DNA from: Bacteroidota bacterium
Lineage (GTDB): Bacteria; Bacteroidota; Bacteroidia; Bacteroidales; Paludibacteraceae
DNA: 5,301 nucleotides
Reading direction: 5' to 3'
Assembly (NCBI GenBank): GCA_021804525.1
Contig: JAJZHJ010000129.1
Location: forward strand, 1 to 5,301
A model generated the notes under the pieces. The model was not told where the DNA came from and searched no databases. It saw only the letters and a list, made by a program, of their open reading frames with translations. The position numbers and the translations under genes were made by a program. Shown here piece by piece: positions 1 to 5,301 of the stretch; the first letter of the stretch is position 1; every line of letters begins with the position of its first letter.

Positions 1-43
1 GAATCAGTTGCAAATACGATTTTATGGAAACCAAATCAATCAT
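1..43 (-). CDS. Start of an unidentified ORF, cut by the window edge
   Basis: An ATG at 43-41 opens a frame that stays open to the window edge. It gives 14 residues, MIDLVSIKSYLQLI, and part of the next codon. The ATG lies only 3 bases after the stop of the DUF4834 gene, a spacing typical of co-transcribed genes, which is the main reason to believe it. Too little is visible to name a family or judge membrane or signal features. The residues DLVSIK also appear in a translation of the 281-409 gap (see findings). It could still be a chance open frame. Confidence 0.4.
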   Translation of the reverse strand, partial: MIDLVSIKSYLQLI

Positions 44-46
44 GGG

Positions 47-280
47 TTATGTTTGATTCGTTTTGTCTTCTTTGATTTCTTCAAAATCCACATACTCACC
101 TTCTTCTTTGGTAAACACTTTACGTGAGGTCTTCATGTCAGATGCCTCTTGACGTGTTTCATTTCCGTTCTTATGGCGTCCTCCAATATGAAAAATTGCG
201 CCAAAAAAACGCAAAATAGAACTAACAACAAAGAGAGCAAAAAACAAAAATATCAGTAGCAGAAAAAATATAAAGCTCAT
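47..280 (-). CDS. DUF4834 family small membrane protein
   Basis: A 77-residue protein of unknown function. Residues 2-25 are an almost unbroken hydrophobic stretch (FIFFLLLIFLFFALFVV and following) that should form one transmembrane helix. A short FFGAIFHIGGR segment follows, then a hydrophilic, charged tail. The tail carries KVFTKEEGEYVDFEEIK (about 54-70), which I recognise as the conserved end of the Bacteroidota DUF4834 family. Length and layout fit that family. The likely topology is an inner-membrane anchor with a cytoplasmic acidic tail; that is inference. The ATG at 280 is chosen because the hydrophobic helix begins directly after it. It lies 129 bases after obg and 3 bases before the next ORF, so it may be co-transcribed with either. 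No function is known to me. Confidence 0.85.
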   Translation of the reverse strand: MSFIFFLLLIFLFFALFVVSSILRFFGAIFHIGGRHKNGNETRQEASDMKTSRKVFTKEEGEYVDFEEIKEDKTNQT

Positions 281-409
281 AAATAATATAAGTTCGTGCC
301 AATTGATTCAGTTTAATGGACACCAGATCTTCAGACACTTCGTTTAACATAACCAGCCGTGGTGGCAGAGACGTTATTTACAATGAGAAATTCAAGTTTT
401 GACAACGGG
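281..409. other. Intergenic gap between obg and the DUF4834 gene
   Basis: 129 bases without a convincing gene. There is no TAnnTTTG-type promoter element and no hairpin followed by a U-run, so neither a promoter nor a terminator can be called. A frame of 42 codons on the minus strand (ATG at 350-348, stop at 224-222) starts here and runs into the DUF4834 gene. Its first part reads MLNEVSEDLVSIKLNQLART. It is weakly reminiscent of the ORF at the left window edge and is discussed as a finding, not called as a gene. Confidence 0.5.
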
Positions 410-1525
410 TTATTCATCCCACTCATATTCTGCTTCATCACTATCCACCGATTTTTCCAAATCAGATTCAATCTCATGTTTGGGCAGAATGACATTGGTT
501 GGCAAATGATGGCTCAAAGTCATTACACGATTGGCTTCATCATTCAACTCCTCCCACAGCATATCCTTCAGTGTTTGAATGCCAAAACCGGTAATTGAAG
601 AGATAAAGAGGTGTTTCACATCCGGCAGATCGCTTTCCATCTCAACCATCAACTCGTTATCCAACAAATCAGCTTTTGTAATGGCAAGAATTCGCTGTTT
701 ATCAAGCAAATCAGGATTAAATTCTTTTAATTCGTTCAACAAAACAGCATATTCTTCCGCAATGTTTTTTGAGTCGGCGGCAATCATGAAAAGCAGAATA
801 GCGTTACGTTCGATGTGACGTAAGAATCGAAGACCTAACCCGCGCCCTTCATGTGCCCCTTCAATGATTCCTGGAATATCGGCCATCACAAACGATTGAT
901 TGTCGCGATGAGCCACAATACCCAGATTTGGAACTAACGTAGTAAAAGGATAATTGGCTATTTCTGGTTTTGCAGCGGTAATAGTTGCCAACAAAGTCGA
1001 TTTTCCGGCATTAGGGTAACCCACCAAGCCCACGTCAGCCAAGACTTTCAGTTCTAAAATCACCGCTCTTTCAACACGCGGTTCACCAGGTTGCGCAAAA
1101 CGAGGAGTTTGGTTGGTTGCTGTTCTAAAATGCCAGTTTCCTTGACCGCCGCGCCCACCACTGATCAAGATCACTTCCTGACCATCTTCGGCTACGTCAC
1201 AAATAAATTCGCCTGTTTCGGCATCGTGAACCACAGTACCGCAAGGGACTTCAATAATTTTATCTTCACCATCTTTTCCAAAACTACGACTGCTACTTCC
1301 GGCACCACCATCACCGGCAAAAATGTGACGCGCATATTTTAGGTGAATCAATGTCCAGTAATTTTTCTTAGCACGTAGAATCACATGACCTCCACGACCA
1401 CCGTCACCGCCATCGGGACCACCTTTTTGAACGAATTTTTCGCGGTGAAAGTGCATGGAGCCTGCGCCACCTTTTCCTGACCGGCAAAAAATTTTGACGT
1501 AATCCACAAAGTTTGTTTCAGCCAT
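410..1525 (-). CDS. obg: GTPase Obg/CgtA, ribosome assembly
   Basis: A 371-residue Obg-family GTPase, a cytoplasmic protein that binds the 50S subunit and acts in late ribosome assembly and growth control (family knowledge). Residues about 1-158 are the glycine-rich Obg fold, with [13 protein letters not shown] at 34-46 and [10 protein letters not shown] at 121-130. The G domain follows. G1 is GYPNAGKST (169-177), switch I is NYPFTT (191-196), G3 is DIPG (216-219), G4 is TKAD (283-286) and G5 is SSITG (309-313). G4 has Thr where many GTPases have Asn; I recall this form in Bacteroidota Obg proteins. After the G domain there is only a short acidic tail (about 350-371) in place of the longer C-terminal domain of some Obg proteins. 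The start is an ATG followed directly by the conserved FVDYVKI segment. It lies 81 bases after hisD, with no strong terminator between. Confidence 0.97.
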   Translation of the reverse strand: MAETNFVDYVKIFCRSGKGGAGSMHFHREKFVQKGGPDGGDGGRGGHVILRAKKNYWTLIHLKYARHIFAGDGGAGSSSRSFGKDGEDKIIEVPCGTVVHDAETGEFICDVAEDGQEVILISGGRGGQGNWHFRTATNQTPRFAQPGEPRVERAVILELKVLADVGLVGYPNAGKSTLLATITAAKPEIANYPFTTLVPNLGIVAHRDNQSFVMADIPGIIEGAHEGRGLGLRFLRHIERNAILLFMIAADSKNIAEEYAVLLNELKEFNPDLLDKQRILAITKADLLDNELMVEMESDLPDVKHLFISSITGFGIQTLKDMLWEELNDEANRVMTLSHHLPTNVILPKHEIESDLEKSVDSDEAEYEWDE

Positions 1526-1606
1526 CTGTTTTTTGTAATAATATAATTGATCTGCGCGGTATTGTCCGTTTTTTCAATAAAAATCAATGCAAAGAAAGCG
1601 TTCGTA

Positions 1607-2926
1607 TTAGTGCCTCCATGACAAATCATCCTCTTCTTCCCGGTATACACGTTCCAAACGTACTTCCACGGCGTTCTTATGCGCCATCAATTGCTCATGT
1701 TCTGCCATTATTTCAATAGCATTACTCAACATCATCAATCCGTCACGCGACAATTCCTGAAAAGAGATTTTTTTGGTAAAACTATCCAATGTAATTCCAC
1801 TGTAAGCTTTTGCAAATCCATTGGTCGGCAACGTGTGATTTGTTCCCGAAGCGTAGTCGCCGGCGCTTTCAGGACTGTAATCGCCCAGAAAAACTGATCC
1901 AGCATTGACAATACGTTCCCCTACAACGGTATAATTTTTTGTCATAATGATCAAATGCTCAGGGGCATATTCGTTGACCATAGAAATTGCATCTTCAATC
2001 TTAGGAATGAAAATAATCTTACTGTTTTCCAACGCTTTTTTTGCCAAATCTTTTCGTGGAAGCAAATCCAATTGAGTTTCAAGTTCACTCAAAACAGTGT
2101 CAATTAATCCTTCATCGACAGTAAATAAAATTGATTGGCTATCAACTCCATGTTCAGCTTGCGATAACAAATCGGCGGCAATATATTTAGGACGGGCAGC
2201 AGCATCTGCTAAAATAGCCACTTCTGAAGGTCCGGCTGGCATGTCGATCGCTACCTCTTTCAAACTCACTAACTGTTTTGCGGCAGTAACATACTGATTA
2301 CCGGGTCCAAAAATCTTATACACCTTCGGCACGCTTTCCGTTCCATATGCCATGGCAGCCACAGCTTGAGCACCACCAATTTTAAAAATCTTCGTCACTC
2401 CGCAAAGCTGAGCGGCGAAAAGTACAGCATCAGGAACTTTACCTTCCTTGTTGGGAGGCGTGCATAAGACAATTTCTTCACAACCTGCAATTTGCGCTGG
2501 AATTGCCAGCATCAGCACCGTAGAAAAAAGCGGTGCTGTACCTCCGGGAATGTATAATCCCACTTTTTGAATAGGAACACGTTTTTGCCAACAACGAACT
2601 TGAGGAATTACTTCCATATAAGGCATTTCAGCTTCTTGTGCTTCGTGAAATTTCTGAATATTTCGTTTTGCTTGAGTTATTGCTTCTTTTAATTGATGTG
2701 GAATTTTCGTGATAGCTTCTTTGATTTCCTCCGTCGTCACTTGCAGAGTTTCGAGCAAGACGTGATCAAATTGTTGTTCATAAGCAATAAGTGCTTCATC
2801 ACCCTTTTCGCGAACAGCATCTAAAATGGGCTCTACCACAGAAAACAAACGTGTTGTGTCAATGGCAGGACGTTGCAAAAGCAATTTCCAAGTATCGACA
2901 GCAGGATTTTTAATAATTTGAATCAT
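1607..2926 (-). CDS. hisD: Histidinol dehydrogenase
   Basis: A 439-residue cytoplasmic enzyme that oxidises L-histidinol to L-histidine in two NAD-dependent steps, the last step of the pathway. Length matches the family. The HisD signature runs from about 227 to 260, starting IDMPAGPSEVAILAD and ending LLSQAEHG. By alignment from memory with the E. coli enzyme, the zinc ligands are Q256, H259, D357 (in AGDYASG) and H416 (in AHKNAV), and the catalytic pair is E323-H324 (in APEHLI). All are present, so the enzyme should be active. GLYIPGGTAPLFST (123-136) and the GPGNQYV segment (207-213) are also conserved. The ATG at 2926 begins 41 bases after the hisG stop, consistent with a hisG-hisD operon. 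There is no clear Shine-Dalgarno sequence before it. Confidence 0.98.
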   Translation of the reverse strand: MIQIIKNPAVDTWKLLLQRPAIDTTRLFSVVEPILDAVREKGDEALIAYEQQFDHVLLETLQVTTEEIKEAITKIPHQLKEAITQAKRNIQKFHEAQEAEMPYMEVIPQVRCWQKRVPIQKVGLYIPGGTAPLFSTVLMLAIPAQIAGCEEIVLCTPPNKEGKVPDAVLFAAQLCGVTKIFKIGGAQAVAAMAYGTESVPKVYKIFGPGNQYVTAAKQLVSLKEVAIDMPAGPSEVAILADAAARPKYIAADLLSQAEHGVDSQSILFTVDEGLIDTVLSELETQLDLLPRKDLAKKALENSKIIFIPKIEDAISMVNEYAPEHLIIMTKNYTVVGERIVNAGSVFLGDYSPESAGDYASGTNHTLPTNGFAKAYSGITLDSFTKKISFQELSRDGLMMLSNAIEIMAEHEQLMAHKNAVEVRLERVYREEEDDLSWRH

Positions 2927-2967
2927 ATGAATAATATCAGTAACACAATAGTTGCACGAGTAATGGT

Positions 2968-3819
2968 CTAAAGAATCATTTTCTCGATTGGAATAACTAA
3001 AATTCCTTCAGCACCCAACGCTTTCAATTTTCCAATAATTTCCCAAAAACGTTTTTCGTCTAAAACAGAATGAATTGAACTCCAGCCTTCTTTGGCCAGC
3101 GGCATAATAGTCGGACTTTTCATACCGGGCAGAACAGCAATGATGTTATCCAACTGGTCGTTGGGAGCATTGAGCAAAACATATTTTTTCCCTTCAGCGG
3201 TTTGTACCGCATCGATACGAAATAAAAGTTCATCAAGAATGGTTTGTTTTTCAGCCGACAAACCCGGTGTCCCAATCAGTACGGCTTCCGATTTCATAAT
3301 CACTTCAACTTCTTTCAAATGATTGCTAACCAAAGTGCTTCCTGAACTTACAATATCAAAAATTGCATCAGAAAGCCCAATACTTGGAGCAATTTCCACT
3401 GAACCAGTGATGACATGTGTATGAGCATGAATCCCTTTTTGGGCAAAAAAAGTAGTTAGAATATGTGCGTATGACGTCGCAATTTTTTTGCCTTCAAACC
3501 ATTGAAGTCCTGTATATGATTCTTCTTTGGGAATTGCCAGCGAAAGTCGACATTTGCTGAAGCCTAACCGTTTCTCAATGTTTGCTTCGACCGCGCGTTC
3601 CACAAACTCATTTTCGCCTACAATACCCACATCGGCTATCCCGTCAGCAACGGATTGAGGAATGTCGTCATCACGTAAAAACAAAACTTCAATTGGAAAA
3701 TTAGAAGCCGGAATCAATAACGTGCGTTTTGCACTGCCAAGTTTAATGCCTATTTCCGAAAAAAGAAACATGGTGTCTTCGTATAAACGACCTTTGGATT
3801 GAACTGCAATTCGTAACAT
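2968..3819 (-). CDS. hisG: ATP phosphoribosyltransferase, long form
   Basis: A 283-residue enzyme that joins ATP and PRPP to give phosphoribosyl-ATP, the committed step of histidine synthesis. The N-terminus MLRIAVQSKGRL matches the family start. RDDDIP (49-54) and DVGIVGEN (63-70) are conserved core segments. The PRPP-binding region is GSVEIAPSIGLSDAIFDIVS at 139-158, followed by SGSTL. The last ~75 residues (from about 208, including LPGMKSPTIMPLA and the end GILVIPIEKMIL) form the HisG C-terminal domain. This marks the long form, which works without HisZ and is inhibited by histidine in known members. The frame is open further upstream, to an ATG at 3930, but those 37 extra codons do not look like HisG and would run through the terminator at 3893-3922. 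The ATG at 3819 is therefore the start. Expression is probably controlled by the leader upstream. Confidence 0.97.
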   Translation of the reverse strand: MLRIAVQSKGRLYEDTMFLFSEIGIKLGSAKRTLLIPASNFPIEVLFLRDDDIPQSVADGIADVGIVGENEFVERAVEANIEKRLGFSKCRLSLAIPKEESYTGLQWFEGKKIATSYAHILTTFFAQKGIHAHTHVITGSVEIAPSIGLSDAIFDIVSSGSTLVSNHLKEVEVIMKSEAVLIGTPGLSAEKQTILDELLFRIDAVQTAEGKKYVLLNAPNDQLDNIIAVLPGMKSPTIMPLAKEGWSSIHSVLDEKRFWEIIGKLKALGAEGILVIPIEKMIL

Positions 3820-3892
3820 GAGAATAAAATGGATGATTAAATATTTTGTTATTTGAGTAGGAGAATGAATATTTGCTACATGCTGAAAGAAT

Positions 3893-3922
3893 AAAAAAGG
3901 CCTACCGACAAGCCGACAAGCC
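3893..3922 (-). terminator. Attenuator terminator hairpin before hisG
   Basis: On the minus strand GGCTTGTCGG (3922-3913) can pair with TCGGTAGGCC (3908-3899) over ten base pairs, four of them G-U, around a CTTG loop. Six U (3898-3893) follow directly, then AUU. This is the form of an intrinsic terminator. It lies about 74 bases before the hisG ATG and about 50 bases after the stop of a His-rich leader ORF, so it should cut transcription before hisG. The wobble pairs make it moderately stable, which suits a conditional terminator. Contains an exact tandem repeat of CTTGTCGG (3920-3913 and 3912-3905). Confidence 0.7.
3905..3920 (-). repeat. Tandem 8-bp repeat CTTGTCGG x2
   Basis: Two exact, adjacent copies of CTTGTCGG (3920-3913 and 3912-3905). 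The first supplies most of the 5' arm of the terminator; the second supplies the loop and the start of the 3' arm. Either copy can in principle pair with CGATAG (3959-3954) or CGATAA (3977-3972), giving several registers in which the terminator is disrupted. Confidence 0.8.
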
Positions 3923-3959
3923 ACATTCACTCAGGAAAATTTTCCTCTAATGTCTATCG
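3914..3959 (-). promoter_or_regulatory. Candidate antiterminator helix of the his leader
   Basis: On the minus strand CGATAG (3959-3954) can pair with TTGTCG (3919-3914), and the adjoining ACATT (3953-3949) with AATGT (3927-3923). This gives eleven pairs, two of them G-U, with GGC (3922-3920) bulged out. Inside the helix sits the perfect palindrome AGGAAAATTTTCCT (3946-3933), which can form its own hairpin. The helix uses the 5' arm of the terminator, so the two structures exclude each other. That is the expected geometry of an attenuator. The pairings were found by eye and were not folded by program. Confidence 0.5.
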
Positions 3960-3971
3960 TTTTCGAGCAGG

Positions 3972-4013
3972 TTATCGATGATGCTTTGGACGCAATGAAA
4001 CAATCAACTTCAT
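3972..4013 (-). CDS. Histidine leader peptide (hisL-like), 13 residues
   Basis: A short ORF, ATG AAG TTG through CAT CAT CGA TAA, giving MKLIVSLRPKHHR. Two tandem His codons (3983-3978) stand just before the final Arg and stop. It lies about 18 bases after a Bacteroidota-type -7 box and just before a terminator hairpin that precedes hisG, the first gene of histidine synthesis. In known amino-acid attenuators, a ribosome that stalls at codons for the scarce amino acid keeps the terminator from forming. Two regulatory codons are fewer than the seven of enterobacterial hisL but match the two Trp codons of trpL. No Shine-Dalgarno sequence is evident, as is usual for this phylum. The role is inferred from position and codons; I cannot confirm homologues. 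Confidence 0.65.
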   Translation of the reverse strand: MKLIVSLRPKHHR

Positions 4014-4030
4014 GTGGTTTAATGTGCCTA

Positions 4031-4038
4031 CAAAAGTA
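4031..4038 (-). promoter_or_regulatory. Promoter -7 element for the his leader and hisGD
   Basis: The minus strand reads TACTTTTG, a full match to the Bacteroidota -7 consensus TAnnTTTG. Transcription would begin a few bases downstream, near 4027-4024, leaving a 5' leader of only about 11-14 bases before the leader ORF. The -33 element is unclear: TTG at 4053-4051 is too close and TTTGACA at 4077-4071 is too far. The position, right after the preceding gene and right before the leader ORF, supports it. Confidence 0.55.
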
Positions 4039-4152
4039 ATCATTTTTCATCAATTAACCCTTAGCTAATATGTCAAAATATTGAAATACAGTTCACAGGC
4101 TCTATTCATTCAAAAACAGTTGTTTATCCGACTGCATTAAAACTGCCAATCT

Positions 4153-5301
4153 CTACAGCTTCCATCTTATCATAGCTCTTGCATCCGTTTTATGATTATG
4201 ATTGATCGTTTCAAGGCCTGATCCAGTGGATGAAGTATTTTCATAGATCGTTTGAGCGATTTTCAACCAAAATGAGAGATGGTTATTCATATCGTAGTGC
4301 ATATTAATAAAATAACGACTTCCTTTACCATAAATCATGGGTACGGAAAATACATATAGTAAATCTTTTTCGTAAATGTAAAAGCGGGTGTCATAACTTG
4401 AAGCATCAAAAACTTCATAACGCATGTTTACTACAAAAGGGAAACGCGTGGGTGTATACGAAAAATCTTGCACCAACAAATAACCATAATGCGATTTTGT
4501 AATATCATCAGCACCTTCGTTAATGGCAATGATATTTTTTAACGCGAAATGGCTGTTCAATGTGTAGCTGAGCGAGTAATATAAATTAGCGGTGGCGTAT
4601 TTTCCTGTAAAATAAGTTGTTTCTGTTGAACTCAAATTCTTTTCTTTTTGTTTATAACGTATTTTCCAAAACATCTCAAACGATCGTGAAGATAAATAAT
4701 GTGCCGTAAACAGCAAATCATATCCATTAGAAGGACGGCTTATCGAATAATTTAGCCATGGAAAAGAATAGGTGTCAACCGCCAACGAGAATTGCCAATG
4801 CCGGATGGGATGTGCTTCTATACCCATGTAATAACCATCTTCATTTTGTACGTGAGAGCCTTCTCCAAACCCACTTGACAAAAGGACAGAGAATCGTGGA
4901 GCATAGTGCCGATAAAGTGTTAAAAATTGAAACGTCGAAATAGGAGAAAATGAACAGCCGTCGATTGTAGCTATGCCATTACGATCAGTGAGTGCGGTTT
5001 CTCCAAAGAAATTGAACCGCTGCAATCGAAACTGATAATTTACCCCGCCAACAATCTGATGATTTCCTGAAAAATTGAATAGATTATCAGGACGAAATGT
5101 TGGCTGTAATGGTATGCTCAAACGAGTGTCTGTTACTGTCAAACCAATATGAAGATTCTGAAGATGCCAATTGATATTGCCACCCATCACCTGCAACCAA
5201 ATGGTATTTTTTCGTGCTAAATCTGTGATAGTGCGATGTAATCCATCCGTTTTGATAGATGTAAATCCATTTCCGGTAGAATCTCCATCGATGAAACGAA
5301 A
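4153..5301 (-). CDS. Outer-membrane beta-barrel protein (HHH family), C-terminal part
   Basis: 382 codons are visible and the frame is open to the window edge, so the N-terminus is missing. A TTG at 5196 could be mistaken for a start, but coding continues upstream (FRFIDGDSTGNGF at the edge, then TDGLHRT), so it is internal. The sequence alternates aromatic and polar residues in many short strands, as in an outer-membrane barrel. Segments such as GETALTDRNGIATI, VQNEDGYYMGIEA, FPWLNYSIS, FYIYEKDLLYVFSVP and the end STGSGLETI to MIRWKL resemble, from memory, Bacteroidota proteins of about 600-750 residues that carry N-terminal helix-hairpin-helix repeats followed by a barrel. Those repeats would lie outside the window, so the family name is not proven here. 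Function is unknown; the HHH part has led to ComEA-like annotation. No link with histidine synthesis is apparent. Confidence 0.75.
   Translation of the reverse strand, partial: FRFIDGDSTGNGFTSIKTDGLHRTITDLARKNTIWLQVMGGNINWHLQNLHIGLTVTDTRLSIPLQPTFRPDNLFNFSGNHQIVGGVNYQFRLQRFNFFGETALTDRNGIATIDGCSFSPISTFQFLTLYRHYAPRFSVLLSSGFGEGSHVQNEDGYYMGIEAHPIRHWQFSLAVDTYSFPWLNYSISRPSNGYDLLFTAHYLSSRSFEMFWKIRYKQKEKNLSSTETTYFTGKYATANLYYSLSYTLNSHFALKNIIAINEGADDITKSHYGYLLVQDFSYTPTRFPFVVNMRYEVFDASSYDTRFYIYEKDLLYVFSVPMIYGKGSRYFINMHYDMNNHLSFWLKIAQTIYENTSSTGSGLETINHNHKTDARAMIRWKL

Larger units (their letters stand above)
3820..4152 (-). other. hisG upstream region: promoter and attenuator leader
   Basis: 333 bases between the outer-membrane protein gene and hisG. 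From the upstream end: about 110 bases with no clear element apart from a weak possible hairpin near 4135-4112; the -7 box at 4038-4031; the leader ORF at 4013-3972; the alternative helix at 3959-3914; the terminator at 3922-3893; and an AT-rich stretch leading to the hisG ATG without a clear ribosome binding site. The whole layout fits a transcribed regulatory leader of about 200 bases. Confidence 0.65.

Noticed and set aside
349..377. Two-part hairpin after obg: ATAAC/GTTAT with an inner GCC/GGC
   Set aside because: Large internal loop, short stems and no U-run after it, so it is not a convincing terminator.
359..598. Plus-strand open frames opposite obg, hisD, hisG and the barrel gene (for example this one of 79 codons)
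   Set aside because: All lie antisense to strongly supported genes; none shows protein-like motifs of its own.
1590..1597. TTTCTTTG on the minus strand as a promoter for obg
   Set aside because: One base off the -7 consensus, and the nearest TTTG upstream is at a doubtful spacing of about 24 bases; kept only as a remark.
1381..1650. Open frame of 89 codons on the minus strand overlapping the start of obg and the end of hisD
   Set aside because: It is a shadow in another frame of two well-supported genes, and its translation resembles no family I know.
4112..4135. Possible terminator after the barrel gene: GCAGT (4135-4131) with ACTGT (4120-4116), then a short T-run
   Set aside because: Only five pairs including one G-U, with a 10-base loop; too weak to call, though a terminator is expected about here.
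5194..5196. TTG as the start codon of the barrel protein
   Set aside because: The same frame stays open and protein-like for 35 more codons to the window edge, so this Leu codon is internal.

Overview
The window looks like a Bacteroidota chromosome, most likely order Bacteroidales. Reasons: a DUF4834-type small membrane protein, a Bacteroidota-type outer-membrane barrel protein, an Obg GTPase with the TKxD form of the G4 motif, AT-rich start regions without a clear Shine-Dalgarno sequence, and a promoter element matching the Bacteroidota -7 box TAnnTTTG. Every gene is on the minus strand, so transcription runs from high to low coordinates. No rRNA, tRNA, CRISPR array, insertion sequence or integrase was seen.

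In transcription order: (1) 5301-4153 is the C-terminal part of a beta-barrel protein, probably the helix-hairpin-helix outer-membrane family, whose N-terminus lies outside the window. (2) 4152-3820 is a non-coding stretch that holds the most interesting content. It has a TACTTTTG promoter element, then a 13-codon leader ORF ending His-His-Arg-stop, then an alternative (antiterminator-like) helix, then a GC-containing hairpin with a run of six U. I read this as a histidine transcription attenuator. (3) 3819-2968 is hisG (long form, with the regulatory C-terminal domain). (4) 2926-1607 is hisD. (5) 1525-410 is obg. (6) 280-47 is a DUF4834 small membrane protein. (7) 43-1 is the first 14 codons of a further, unidentified ORF.

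HisG and HisD catalyse the first and last steps of histidine synthesis. The predicted attenuator would sense charged tRNA-His through two tandem CAU codons, adding transcriptional control to the usual allosteric feedback of histidine on HisG. hisC and hisB, which often follow hisD in Bacteroidota, are not here: the next gene is the ribosome-assembly GTPase obg. Transcription may continue from hisD into obg, because no strong terminator is visible between them. The most novel item is the leader/attenuator; the protein-coding genes are ordinary members of known families.
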